The position numbers and the translations under genes are program-made. Below, piece after piece: positions 24,584 through 33,496 of a DNA stretch of 64,000 nucleotides (positions are counted from its first letter, which is position 1; each line of letters starts with the position of its first letter). The notes below the pieces were generated by a model. That model worked only from the letters and a program-made list of their open reading frames with translations, did no database searches and had not been told where the DNA came from. Location: assembly GCA_947493585.1 (NCBI GenBank), contig CANLRI010000002.1, positions 310,001 to 374,000 of the forward strand, given 5' to 3'. Source of the stretch: an uncultured Planococcus sp. (lineage in GTDB: Bacteria > Bacillota > Bacilli > Bacillales_A > Planococcaceae).

Positions 24584-25318
24584 ATGGATAGAGAAACGAA
24601 ATTATCAGGCTTTGCCTTTATTGTACTTCTTGTGGGTCTTGGTCTTGCAGCATTGTTCATTATGCTGTTTGCAGAATTGGCGGATGAGATGCTTAATCAG
24701 GAATTGGGCGTATTCGATGCCGTCACCATTCAATTACTGGGAACGATCGGAAGCAACTGGATGGACACGGCAATGTTCATCATCACTGAACTTGGGTCTG
24801 TTTGGTTTTTGGTATTGATGTCGCTTGGCGTCTTGTGGGTCTTGGGTGTCAAGATGCGTGACAAATGGGGCGTTCTGTTTTATTTGGTGGCAGTCGGCGG
24901 CGGCTCGCTGTTGACTGTATTGTTAAAACACTTCTTTAGCCGGGAGCGGCCGAGCATCAATGAAACGATCGATGCGGTCGGCTATAGTTTCCCGAGCGGC
25001 CATTCGATGGGCTCGCTGATTTTCTACGGCTTCCTTATTTATTTGATCATTCGGACCCGGCAGAAACCGTGGCTGCAATGGGTCTCGGTTTTCGGGCTCA
25101 GTGTGTTGATCGTGTTAATTGGCATCAGCCGGATTTATCTGGGCGCACATTTCCCGAGTGATGTCATTGCAGGCTATATCGCCGGCACCATCTGGCTTGT
25201 GTTGAGCCTGGTGGCACTCGAATGGATTCAATGGCAGCAGAGAAGCCCAGTGCCGCCTGTTACAGCTTTGCGTAAAGTGTTGGCACCGCTTTACAGAGCC
25301 GTTGTCGATAAATTGTAA
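24584..25318 (+). CDS. PAP2-family membrane phosphatase
   Basis: A 244-residue integral membrane phosphatase with about six helices. The three signature motifs are present: KHFFSRERP, PSGH and SRIYLGAHFPSD. They form the active site on the outer face, for lipid phosphates such as phosphatidylglycerophosphate or undecaprenyl pyrophosphate. Which lipid is used cannot be read. ATG 24584 has TAGGAG upstream. It is monocistronic with a terminator at 25328-25354. Confidence 0.88.
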   Translation: MDRETKLSGFAFIVLLVGLGLAALFIMLFAELADEMLNQELGVFDAVTIQLLGTIGSNWMDTAMFIITELGSVWFLVLMSLGVLWVLGVKMRDKWGVLFYLVAVGGGSLLTVLLKHFFSRERPSINETIDAVGYSFPSGHSMGSLIFYGFLIYLIIRTRQKPWLQWVSVFGLSVLIVLIGISRIYLGAHFPSDVIAGYIAGTIWLVLSLVALEWIQWQQRSPVPPVTALRKVLAPLYRAVVDKL

Positions 25319-25327
25319 ACATAAGGT

Positions 25328-25354
25328 CTGCCGGTTCTGCCGGCAGCTTTTTTT
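25328..25354 (+). terminator. Intrinsic terminator
   Basis: CTGCCGG / CCGGCAG stem with a TTCTG loop and a T7 run. Confidence 0.75.
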
Positions 25355-25417
25355 GCTTGAGTGGTTGATTCAGTCATGCCAAATTCTCTTATTCTGGTCA
25401 GGAGGGCAGGTGAATGG

Positions 25418-25519
25418 ATGATGAATTTTGGGATCCCGATCAGCTTGATCGTGTTGATAGCCTTAGTAGCGGTCCTTATTGTCATCTTAGTTTTATTCAG
25501 TAAACGGCGCAACCAATAG
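25418..25519 (+). CDS. 33-residue membrane peptide
   Basis: A tiny gene encoding MMNFGIP, a 22-residue Ile/Leu/Val helix and a basic KRRNQ tail. GGAGGG and GCAGGTG lie upstream of ATG 25418 (ATG 25421 is alternative). One-pass topology with the positive end inside is clear. No family is recognised. A second peptide gene of similar size follows 78 bp later. Confidence 0.5.
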   Translation: MMNFGIPISLIVLIALVAVLIVILVLFSKRRNQ

Positions 25520-25596
25520 TGACTGAAAAATCAAACAATTTTGTGGCGTTTTTATGAATATGGGCGTATGATTAGAAAAAAGGAGGTGCCCTTGAG

Positions 25597-25695
25597 ATGA
25601 CCGACATTGTTGGGCTGTTGCCCATGCTCGTTTTCGGCGGAATAGCTGTTGTCATCATCGGGATGGTATTCTCATTCAAAAATTGGACACATTAA
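25597..25695 (+). CDS. 32-residue membrane peptide
   Basis: ATG 25597 follows AAAGGAGGTG at good spacing. It encodes MTDIVGLLPMLVFGGIAVVI-type hydrophobic sequence with a short FKNWTH tail, a single transmembrane helix. It ends 25 bp before a terminator. No family is recognised; the near-perfect ribosome site argues that it is translated. Confidence 0.55.
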   Translation: MTDIVGLLPMLVFGGIAVVIIGMVFSFKNWTH

Positions 25696-25719
25696 CGGAA
25701 AATGTGAAAGCGGTAGACA

Positions 25720-25760
25720 GAAAATCCTGCACAGGGAAGACGGATGCGGGATTTTCTTTT
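25720..25760 (+). terminator. Intrinsic terminator
   Basis: GAAAATCCTGCA / TGCGGGATTTTC arms followed by TTTT, after the 32-residue gene. Confidence 0.7.
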
Positions 25761-25836
25761 GCGTGAAAAGGAATTTTTCAGTCTTTGCCGAATGAAAAAC
25801 AGTAATAAGAATTCCAAACGGCAAGGCGGGGGTTGG

Positions 25837-26199
25837 ATGGATGAAATGAAATCGGGAGCATTGGTCATCGGCGCGGTGGCGTTTATGATGTTGCTCCTCG
25901 GGCTTTATATGCTTCGTGGGAAAGGCAGCTTTTTAATCGCTGGCTATAACACGATGGCCAAAGAAGAAAAAGAGAAATATGATGGCCCGGCGATGGCCCG
26001 TTTTATCGGGAAGTTATTATTTGCTTTGTCATTCACGATGCTGTTTTGGCTTGCCGGCATGCTGCTTGAGAAAAGTTGGATGTTTTATATCGGCGTTGCC
26101 TTATTTCTTGGATTTACCGGTACAGCTTTATTATATATGAACACAGGCGGCCGTTTTTTGAAACGGCCGCCTATCAACGAGCATGAAAAAAACAAGTGA
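25837..26199 (+). CDS. DUF3784 family membrane protein
   Basis: A 120-residue membrane protein with three helices (about 5-25, 55-75, 82-100). The first loop carries GKGSFLIAGYNTMAKEEKEKYD, the signature of the DUF3784 family (unknown function, common in Bacillota). ATG 25837 has GGCGGGGG upstream; the longer open frame reaches into the preceding terminator and is rejected. It is monocistronic and convergent with the STAS gene. Confidence 0.8.
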   Translation: MDEMKSGALVIGAVAFMMLLLGLYMLRGKGSFLIAGYNTMAKEEKEKYDGPAMARFIGKLLFALSFTMLFWLAGMLLEKSWMFYIGVALFLGFTGTALLYMNTGGRFLKRPPINEHEKNK

Positions 26200-26232
26200 A
26201 ACGAGACAACTCCTCGTTTCACTTGTTTTTTT
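26191..26232. terminator. Bidirectional terminator
   Basis: ACAAGTGAAACGAG / CTCGTTTCACTTGT, a 14-bp stem and T-run, overlapping the last codons of the DUF3784 gene and the end of the STAS gene. Confidence 0.8.
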
Positions 26233-27241
26233 GGCTGATGGAGCGTCCGCTTCGGCCAAGTGCATAATAGATACCATGCTGCAGGCTCTGCAAGGTTTCG
26301 AATTTTGACAGGTCCTGCATCGTCCGTGTAATGATCATGGCGAGTTCCGGCGAGACGCCGACCAGAATCGTCTCCGTGCCGAGCAAGCGTGCTGCTGCCG
26401 CCAATTTATCGATCAATTGCGCGGTGTGTTCTGAAATATTTCGGTTCAACCCTGTCAGGTCGAGCAGCAGAAACTCTGCTTTATGTCTTGGCAGTTCATT
26501 TAATGTGTTGTTGATCAGGTCTTCTGTCCGATCTTCGTCATAACTTCCGATCATCGGCACGACGATAATGCCTTCAAGGACTGGAATGACGGGGGAAGAA
26601 AGTTCACGCACCAGCTTTTGAAGCATTTGGGTCTTTTCATTAACCATTTCTTCAAGCTGGCGGATTTGTTGGTCTTCTTGCCGTCTCGTAAGTTCCCGGA
26701 TATTTTGCTGCACGGTGACGTCTGATGGATAATATTCCACAATGCTATAAGCTTGTTCATCATTTTGGTAGCGGATGGTCCGGTACCAGAAATTCTGGCC
26801 GAATAATCCTGTCAAGACGCCGGCGTAATGGGAAGGGACAAAAATTCCTTTTGTGCCTTTGCGGTTCAATTGGTTCATCTTGAATTCCCAGTCGTCCTGT
26901 ATATGCATCGTGAATGTATAGTTTTCAATGTCCATCTCAACGATCTCAACTTTGCCCCAGCCGGCCGGCGCATAAGTATTGGAAATCCATTCGACAACAT
27001 TGCTGGCATTGATATTCTTCAAATCCCGGAATCCTTCTCCGACGACGATTCCTTGCCTGAATCCTGTGGTTTCGAGCACCAGGTCAGTCGCTTCTGTGCC
27101 GGTGATTTCCCGGATGGTATCGAAAAATGTTTCCATAGCGGAAGTCCAGAAAAAGACGACATCGCCACCATCGAAGAGCACTTCACCTGTTTCCAAATCC
27201 CATTTTAATTCAGCTGCGCCAACTGTGATTTCTTTTTTCAT
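26219..27241 (-). CDS. STAS-domain regulator with V4R-like sensor region
   Basis: A 340-residue cytoplasmic protein. About residues 1-195 resemble a V4R/XylR-N-type sensing fold (FVPSHYAGVLTGLFGQNFWYRTIRYQ; identified by pattern only). A short coiled coil (RRQEDQQIRQLEEMV) follows, then a STAS domain of the RsbR/RsbS type (PVIPVLEGIIVVPMIGSYD; LLDLTGLNRNISEHT). RsbR-like proteins build stressosomes that control SigB; the second phosphorylatable Thr region is visible, but the actual partner set is not in the window. ATG 27241 follows GTGGAGG. The next gene upstream encodes a MEDS sensor. Confidence 0.78.
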   Translation of the reverse strand: MKKEITVGAAELKWDLETGEVLFDGGDVVFFWTSAMETFFDTIREITGTEATDLVLETTGFRQGIVVGEGFRDLKNINASNVVEWISNTYAPAGWGKVEIVEMDIENYTFTMHIQDDWEFKMNQLNRKGTKGIFVPSHYAGVLTGLFGQNFWYRTIRYQNDEQAYSIVEYYPSDVTVQQNIRELTRRQEDQQIRQLEEMVNEKTQMLQKLVRELSSPVIPVLEGIIVVPMIGSYDEDRTEDLINNTLNELPRHKAEFLLLDLTGLNRNISEHTAQLIDKLAAAARLLGTETILVGVSPELAMIITRTMQDLSKFETLQSLQHGIYYALGRSGRSISQKNK

Positions 27242-27351
27242 GGCTGTATCCTCCACTTCATTCTATACGAGCATTGCCAGATGATGGCAGTTGTTTCAGT
27301 ATTCCCTGAGTACACAGGAAATATGCATCAAATCGGAAGAGCTTTGCGCTG

Positions 27352-27387
27352 AAAAAAAAAGCCTGGAATTTTATTTCCGGGCTTTTT
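27352..27387 (-). terminator. Intrinsic terminator of the MEDS gene
   Basis: AGCCTGGAA / TTCCGGGCT arms with T-rich minus strand downstream. Confidence 0.7.
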
Positions 27388-27952
27388 GATCGTCGTAAAA
27401 GGATAATGCAGAAATGCTTTGGTCTTTCATCAAATAGCCATGGCAATGCATCAGCCGCTCGTGCAGGCTATCGGAGACGCGTTGCGCATCGTATGCACAT
27501 ACGGAAATGGCTTTCCGCTGAGGAGCGGAACGGTCGATTTCTGTTTCGTACTCGATGATTTTCTGCTCGATGTTTTCCTGGCTGCCCCATTCGATATGGC
27601 CCCACGTCCGGCAATGCCGGCCATCCGCAGTGAAAGATCCGACTACGCTCTCGAAATATTCCAAAATGGCCTCGGGATGGAAGTTCCCTTTGCGCCAATA
27701 GAAATCGAAGTTATTGACATAGTGGATTAACTTCAGTTCTTCGGCAGTCAATAACTGCTGAAGCTTTTTTTGAATCTGTGGATAAATCCGGGGATTTTCG
27801 ACGAACAGGACACGGTCGCCATTCCGGACGCCGTCCAGTACATAAGACACGGCATTTTCTATATAAAGATCTGTTTGTTCGGTCAGGTATAAAATATGCG
27901 CATAATCGGTCTGGCGCAAAGTTTCGGTAAAATCACTCATTTTTTGGTTCAT
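27371..27952 (-). CDS. MEDS-domain protein (DcmR-like sensor)
   Basis: A 193-residue soluble protein built entirely of a MEDS (methanogen/methylotroph DcmR sensory) domain. Diagnostic stretches are HILYLTEQTDLYIENAVSYV, GDRVLFVENPRIYP and RTWGHIEWG. In Bacillota such proteins often occur beside SigB-type or anti-sigma regulators. ATG 27952 is supported by TGGAGGG seven bases upstream; the longer frame is rejected. It lies directly upstream of the STAS regulator in the same orientation, separated by a terminator, suggesting related but separately transcribed signalling components. Confidence 0.8.
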   Translation of the reverse strand: MNQKMSDFTETLRQTDYAHILYLTEQTDLYIENAVSYVLDGVRNGDRVLFVENPRIYPQIQKKLQQLLTAEELKLIHYVNNFDFYWRKGNFHPEAILEYFESVVGSFTADGRHCRTWGHIEWGSQENIEQKIIEYETEIDRSAPQRKAISVCAYDAQRVSDSLHERLMHCHGYLMKDQSISALSFYDDQKARK

Positions 27953-28170
27953 TTTTTTCCCTCCATATAACGCATTTTCCAAATAGTGATGAAATTCGTC
28001 TTCAGCTTGGAATAGAATAGCTGGAAGTGAAAAAAATGACAGCACTTGTGCACTTCCCACCAGTATATACTATTTGGTGCCTTTATGTCGCTTCTAAGCA
28101 GTCAGCTGCTTTGCATGTTTAAAGATGCTGCGCTTAAGGGAATGACTGCACACAAGGGAGGCGTATATCC

Positions 28171-28971
28171 ATGAGTATTTTTGATAAACAAGCATTAGCA
28201 GAAAAGCATATATTGGTCACCGGCGCTACTGGTGGCATTGGCTGGGAAACGGCCAAGACAGCTGCGCAGATGGGGGCGAAACTGACGGTCACGGGGCGCG
28301 ATGCGGATAAACTGAAGCAGTTGGAAAAAGAATTGAAGGCCGTGATGGATGACAGCCGGCTGCATGTCCACGCAGCGGATTTAACGGATTCTCATGAGCG
28401 AAAACAGCTGGTCGAAACCGCTGAAGCGCGACTAGGATTTATTGGCGGTCTGGTCAATTCAGCCGGAGCAGCTGGCGGCAAGCAAGTGGAAGAACTGGAC
28501 CAGGAATTTTTGGAGCATCTGATGAACATCAATTACACATCGACCTTCATGCTGACACAATTGGTCTACCGGCGCATGATGGAAGAAGGCAGAGGCGATA
28601 TCGTCAATCTCGCTTCACTTTCCGGGCTTCGCGGCACGGCCGGAAACACGGCGTATGCGGCAAGCAAATTCGCAGTGGTCGGTTGGACGCAATCCATGGC
28701 CTTGGAAGCGATTGAGCACGGCATCCGCGTCAATGCTGTATGCCCGGGATATGTCGATACGGAAATGGCAAGGGCCAGTATCCGAAGAAAAGCGGAGCGA
28801 AAGGGAATCTCTGTTGAGCAGGCGATGAAGGAAGCGCAGTCGGGGATTCCTTCAAACCGGCTGTCGACTCCTCAAGAAGTCGCCCAAACGATTGCGTTTC
28901 TGCTAACGGATGCCGCCCCGAATATCGTCGGTGAATCGGTGAAGATTTCCGGCGGCAGCGTCATGAGATAA
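28171..28971 (+). CDS. SDR family oxidoreductase
   Basis: A 266-residue classical SDR: LVTGATGGIGWETA, an NSAGAAGG motif in place of the usual NNAG, catalytic Ser in VNLASLSG and YAASKFA. The tail NIVGESVKISGGS matches FabG-like enzymes. The substrate is unknown. ATG 28171 has GGGAGGCG upstream. It is monocistronic, bounded by a shared bidirectional terminator. Confidence 0.85.
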   Translation: MSIFDKQALAEKHILVTGATGGIGWETAKTAAQMGAKLTVTGRDADKLKQLEKELKAVMDDSRLHVHAADLTDSHERKQLVETAEARLGFIGGLVNSAGAAGGKQVEELDQEFLEHLMNINYTSTFMLTQLVYRRMMEEGRGDIVNLASLSGLRGTAGNTAYAASKFAVVGWTQSMALEAIEHGIRVNAVCPGYVDTEMARASIRRKAERKGISVEQAMKEAQSGIPSNRLSTPQEVAQTIAFLLTDAAPNIVGESVKISGGSVMR

Positions 28972-29011
28972 AAAAGCGTTGGACTCAAAAGTAGAGTCCA
29001 ACGCTTTTTTT
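28971..29011. terminator. Bidirectional terminator
   Basis: AAAAAGCGTTGGACTC / GAGTCCAACGCTTTTT, a 16-bp perfect stem between convergent genes. Confidence 0.88.
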
Positions 29012-30824
29012 ATTGTTCGATATAGTCCAGTGCATTGTCTTCGATCACGGTATCCGAAATGCGCAATTGATCGAGCGCATCGCCGATATACGGCTCACAG
29101 TCCGTGCCGTCAATTTTTTCGCCACTTTCGATTGAGTAGCATTCACCTGACCCTGGTGTAGACGTCAAATCCGGTTTAAAATACACATCGCCTTTTCGGA
29201 ACGAGCCGTCGCGGAAAACGACGGGCCTTTCAGTATCCGATAACAATGAAGTGCCGAGCATAAATCCTTGGTCGATACCTGCAAGTTCCAGGATTGTCGG
29301 TGCCAAATCGATTTGTCCGCCGACGGTCTCGACCGTGTCACCTTCCGGCAGGTTTGGTGGCTTGATCCACAATGGGACTTCCCGGAATAATTCGAATTGC
29401 TCCGTCGTTCCATTGGCGTCAAGTTCGCTCGCCATTTCACGGCCTTGTTCAGTCAATCCGCTGTCGTGGTCACCGTAGAAAATGACCAGCGAATCATCCC
29501 ACATGTCTCGTTGCTTCAATTCATCGACGAGCACTTCGACCGCACCATCGACATAATGGACGGTATGGTAATAATTCTGCACCAGCTCATCTTCATAACC
29601 TGGAAGCGCCAACTCTTTTTTATCTTCAGGAATCGTAAACGGGATATGGCTGCTCAAGGCGATCATGAACGCGTAATAGGGTTCTTCTAATTTTTGGATA
29701 TGTTCGACCGACGTCCGGAAGAAATCTTCATCGTTGATCGCCATGCCGATTTTTTCCGTATCGGGGTAATCCTTTTCGCTGAAGAAGCGGGAAAAGCCGA
29801 TATGTTCATAGACGGTATTGCGGTTCCAAAAGCTCGCTTCATAAGCATGCATGGCTGCGGTATCATAGCCGTCTTTTCGCAAAGTTTCAGGAAGCGGGGC
29901 GAATGTGCTGTCTGGGAACCGCGTATAGACAGAACCTGTGCGTAATGGATGCAGCGAGGTGTTGATGACAAACTCTGCATCCGATGTACGCCCTTCATGG
30001 GTCTGATGGTGGAAAGAAGGGAAGTACAGCATTTCCTGCTCAAGTTGGTTCAAGTAAGGCGTCACTTCTTCGCCGCCGATTTCCTGGCCGATGACAGAGT
30101 TCTGCAGCGATTCCAACTGGACGAGAATAATATTCGGCTGCTCGCCGGTGTTTTCAGTGTTGATTTCTGCGGCAGCTTCTTGGAGCAGGGCTTTGTCCTG
30201 CTCGGATGGTTCGGGCTCGCGGAAAATGGAAACGACGCCTTTTCCAAAATCATAGCCATGGTAGCCCCAAAATCCCAGCTCATAGTATTCACGCATATTG
30301 CTGGTGGCATCTCCTGTCAGCCAGCGTTCTCCTTTTGCGATGCTCGTGAGAAGCGGGGCGGCAAATATTAGCAGCCCGATTGCAGCAATCGCCGCTGCCA
30401 GTTTGCCGTTCTTGGCCTGCTTTGGCGCTATTCTGCGCTTTTTTAAGGCGAAAATGAAAGCGAGAAACAGCAGGAAGTCAGCAAAAAAGAAAAAGTCCGT
30501 CCAGCGGATCAAGCTCAAAAAACCACCGCCTACGTCATTCATTTGCGTCATCGATGGAATCAATTGAACGGATAATAGATCCCCGAAATAGCGGTAATAC
30601 CAGACGTCCGAAATCAGCAGGAAGCTGTGCAGTGCCAAAAGCGATAGTAAAATCCAGCGCCGTTTGCGGGCATCGATGAGCAAAGTCCAGCTCGAAAGAA
30701 TCAATGCGCTCGAGAAACTGATCAGGAAAAAGCCGAAGCTGAACGGGGTATCAGTGTATAAACTGAAGAGAAATAATTTAAATGCTGAAAAGGCCAAATA
30801 GACCCAGTAATCGAGTGTTTTCAT
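29010..30824 (-). CDS. LTA synthase-family sulfatase-fold membrane enzyme
   Basis: A 604-residue protein. Five N-terminal transmembrane helices (to about residue 175) are followed by an extracellular sulfatase/alkaline phosphatase-fold domain. NIILVQLESLQN carries the first metal ligand. HEGRTSDAEF contains the Thr that forms the glycerophosphate intermediate in LtaS. FYGDHDSG gives the metal-binding Asp/His. It probably transfers glycerol-phosphate from phosphatidylglycerol, building or priming lipoteichoic acid, although a related phosphatase/transferase role is possible. ATG 30824 has AAAGGAG upstream. It is monocistronic. Confidence 0.87.
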   Translation of the reverse strand: MKTLDYWVYLAFSAFKLFLFSLYTDTPFSFGFFLISFSSALILSSWTLLIDARKRRWILLSLLALHSFLLISDVWYYRYFGDLLSVQLIPSMTQMNDVGGGFLSLIRWTDFFFFADFLLFLAFIFALKKRRIAPKQAKNGKLAAAIAAIGLLIFAAPLLTSIAKGERWLTGDATSNMREYYELGFWGYHGYDFGKGVVSIFREPEPSEQDKALLQEAAAEINTENTGEQPNIILVQLESLQNSVIGQEIGGEEVTPYLNQLEQEMLYFPSFHHQTHEGRTSDAEFVINTSLHPLRTGSVYTRFPDSTFAPLPETLRKDGYDTAAMHAYEASFWNRNTVYEHIGFSRFFSEKDYPDTEKIGMAINDEDFFRTSVEHIQKLEEPYYAFMIALSSHIPFTIPEDKKELALPGYEDELVQNYYHTVHYVDGAVEVLVDELKQRDMWDDSLVIFYGDHDSGLTEQGREMASELDANGTTEQFELFREVPLWIKPPNLPEGDTVETVGGQIDLAPTILELAGIDQGFMLGTSLLSDTERPVVFRDGSFRKGDVYFKPDLTSTPGSGECYSIESGEKIDGTDCEPYIGDALDQLRISDTVIEDNALDYIEQ

Positions 30825-30910
30825 GGTCGTTCTCCTTTTCTGGCAATGAGGGCCTTTCCTATTCAGTACCTGTAAACAGCCTTTCGGAAACATCGGCGGA
30901 AAAAAAGAAA

Positions 30911-30961
30911 AAAGGGGCTGCCCTAAAAGCCCTGTTGCGTGAGCTCTTGGAACAGCCTCTT
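30911..30961 (-). terminator. Probable terminator of the glutamate dehydrogenase gene
   Basis: GAGGCTG / CAGCCCC arms (one mismatch) on the minus strand followed by TTTTTTCTTTTTTT. Confidence 0.55.
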
Positions 30962-30969
30962 AGCTTAGT

Positions 30970-32295
30970 TTAGATCCAGCCGCGTGCTTCCATCGCTTGT
31001 GCGATGCGTTCAACAGCGACCAAATACGCTGCTTCGCGCATCGTGCAGCCTTTTTGTTCTTGCATTTCGTAGACATCATCGAAAGCGTCTGTCATTTCGG
31101 TGTGGAGCCGCTCATTCACTTCCTGTTCGGTCCAGCGCAGATGGGTGGTATTTTGCACCCATTCGAAATAGGAAACCGTGACGCCTCCAGCGTTGCAAAG
31201 AATATCCGGGATAACGGTGATGCCGTTCTTTTCCATCGCGGCATTGCCGTCCGGCGTCGTTGGGCCGTTCGCTGCTTCTGCCACGATTTTCGCGCGAATG
31301 GTCGGGCCGGTGACTGAAGTGATCTGGTTTTCAAGCGCTGCGGGCACCAATATATCCACATCGGCTGCGAATAACTCATCGTTGCTGAGCGATTCGTAGC
31401 CATTGTAACCAGCAACCGTGCCGGTTGTTTGGGCGTAGCCGATCAACTCTTCGATCGGAAGGCCCTCTTTATGGTAGATGCCGCCGCCAGCGTCTACAAT
31501 GCCAAGCACTTTTACGCCGCGTTCATGCAATAACTTAGCGGTGATCGATCCGACATTCCCGAAGCCTTGTACAACTGCCGTCATGCCTTCGAGTTCAAGC
31601 CCCAGTTTCTTGGCGGCGTCTTCGATGGTAAAGACCACGCCGCGTCCGGTAGCTTCGACACGGCCTTCTGATCCTCCAAGGATCAAAGGCTTGCCGGTGA
31701 TTGTGCCAGGCACGTTTTTTCCTTTCAAGCGAGAAAACTCATCGATCATCCACCCCATAATCTGTGGTGTCGTGTTGACGTCTGGCGCCGGTATATCTTT
31801 TTCAGGCCCGATGATCGGTTCGAGTTCGCGGATAAAGCCGTGAGACAATTCCTCGAGTTCCCGTTTGGACAGCTCTTTCGGATTGACGACGATCCCACCT
31901 TTGCCGCCGCCGTAAGGAATCCCGAGAATGGCCGCTTTCATCGACATCCAAATCGATAAGGCTGCCACTTCGTCTTCGGTCACGCCGGGATGGAAGCGGA
32001 CACCGCCTTTGGTTGGCCCAAGCACGTCCAAATGTTGGGAGCGATAGCCTTCAAACTCGCGATACGTCCCGTCATCCATGCGCACCGGAATCGAAACTTT
32101 CAAGATGCGTTTCGGCTTTTTGAGAATTTCGTACACTCATTGCAGCAAATCGAGTTCCTCTGTCGCTACTTCAAGCATGCGCTGGACGATTTCGAGCGGG
32201 TTCGAAAGCTCGACACCGTTTTTCACTTCTTTCGCAGGCATTTCCTGCTTCAAATCTTCTGCTACTTCTTCTTGGCGCTGTTCCTGTTGTATCAT
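30970..32295 (-). pseudogene. Glutamate dehydrogenase with in-frame UGA near the N-terminus
   Basis: The family's normal coding sequence begins at ATG 32295 (GGAGGAG upstream) and encodes 52 residues ending ATEELDLLQ. An in-frame TGA (32137-32139) follows, and the reading frame then continues without shift as VYEILKKPKRILKV to the usual C-terminus at 30970. All catalytic parts lie after the stop: KGGVRFHP, YGGGKGG with the catalytic Lys, and the NAD-binding GFGNVGS. The GTG directly after the TGA could allow restart, but no ribosome site precedes it. The enzyme deaminates glutamate to 2-oxoglutarate (RocG/GudB type). A single-base change or sequence error would explain the stop. A cre-like box lies upstream (32348). 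Confidence 0.82.
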
Positions 32296-32347
32296 GAGTT
32301 TCTCCTCCTTGGCTGATTTCCTTCTATACTCTATGTCTTCCTATTTA

Positions 32348-32361
32348 AAATAGCGTTTAAA
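32348..32361. promoter_or_regulatory. cre-like box before glutamate dehydrogenase
   Basis: On the minus strand TTTAAACGCTATTT matches the CcpA cre consensus TGWAARCGYTWNCW at 12 of 14 positions, 53 bp before the start codon. Glutamate dehydrogenase genes are CcpA-controlled in B. subtilis. Confidence 0.35.
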
Positions 32362-32384
32362 CATCATAAGGGGAGAAGAATCAC

Positions 32385-33242
32385 TTACTGGATATCCGTA
32401 CCGTATAAAAACCAGGGCGATGGCAGCTCGAACGGATGGCCATTTGACAGTGTACCAACCTGCTTGCGTGTCAGGTCCATCCAGACAAAAGCACCTTCTT
32501 CAGAATCGCGACGGATATTCTCAAGTGGTGCGTGCAAAGTTTCCCACAACCCTGGCTGTTCGAATAAATCGTCCCATGGGTAAAGCGTATGCAAGTAATC
32601 GTATTTTTTCACATCATGCTTGGTGATGACGATCCGGTCACCGTTCGGATTTTCATAGAAGTCCCATTGCTCAAGTGCTTGGCCTGAAAACAGGTCAGGG
32701 CTCGCGGGAAACGGGTAATAACATTCGAAAGGAAACACCCGCCCGGAACGGATATAGACCAACTCGAGCCAGCGCATTTTTTCTTCTGCACTGGCGATTT
32801 TTCGCCATGGCAGTGCGCCGCTTTCGAAAGTCTCCACGTTCTTTGCGATTGCAGAAAATAATTCAGCTTGGCGTGACAGGCCGATTTTTTCCAGAACGCG
32901 TCGTGCCGGGAGATTGAATTCCTGTGTATTGGCGCCGACAAAACGGATGCCTGGATGGTCGAGCGCCGCATCGCGGACATGAGCCATCAGCCGGGAGGAT
33001 AAGCTTTGGCCGCGGAAGCGCACATCGCTTCGCATACGCCCGAGCATGGCATAGCTGCCTGCGAAAATGGTATAGCCGCCGATACTCGCTAGGCGGCCGT
33101 CCTGGAACAAACCGAATAGACGGTTATTCCCTGTAGAAATCCGGTCGAATACCCGGATGACATAATCATCGTCGATGCCGGTATCCATGTCTTGTAAAGC
33201 CTGTAAATCATCATCGGTCAACTGGCGGATCGTTTCGTTCAT
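32385..33242 (-). CDS. GNAT-family N-acetyltransferase-like protein
   Basis: A 285-residue protein whose N-terminal about 140 residues form a GNAT fold. RLASIGGYTIFAGSYAMLGRM leads to the acetyl-CoA loop DVRFRGQSLSSRLM, and NLPARRVLEKIGL is the usual end of the domain. The C-terminal half (Trp/Pro/Phe-rich) has no recognised domain. The acceptor is unknown. ATG 33242 has AAGGAGTG upstream. It is monocistronic. The 250 bp upstream (33243-33496) shows no other gene. Confidence 0.75.
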   Translation of the reverse strand: MNETIRQLTDDDLQALQDMDTGIDDDYVIRVFDRISTGNNRLFGLFQDGRLASIGGYTIFAGSYAMLGRMRSDVRFRGQSLSSRLMAHVRDAALDHPGIRFVGANTQEFNLPARRVLEKIGLSRQAELFSAIAKNVETFESGALPWRKIASAEEKMRWLELVYIRSGRVFPFECYYPFPASPDLFSGQALEQWDFYENPNGDRIVITKHDVKKYDYLHTLYPWDDLFEQPGLWETLHAPLENIRRDSEEGAFVWMDLTRKQVGTLSNGHPFELPSPWFLYGTDIQ

Positions 33243-33496
33243 GTATCGTCACTCCTTAAAAGGTCGTAGGTGCATAATAATTTTAGTGTATTAGAGGCAA
33301 GACTACAAAGCGGAAACTGACTTGAAGCGGAAGTTTTTTGGGGGAACGGCATGTACGGTAACAGCAAAGCCCTGTTGATGATTTGAAAACTTGGCAGGGG
33401 AAAGGAGAGCTGGCGGCGAACTAATCGGAATAGTCATTGTTTTCCCTGGTGGTCGTGTGGCCGAAAAGTTTCAGGGAACGATAAGGAGGAAGGGCG

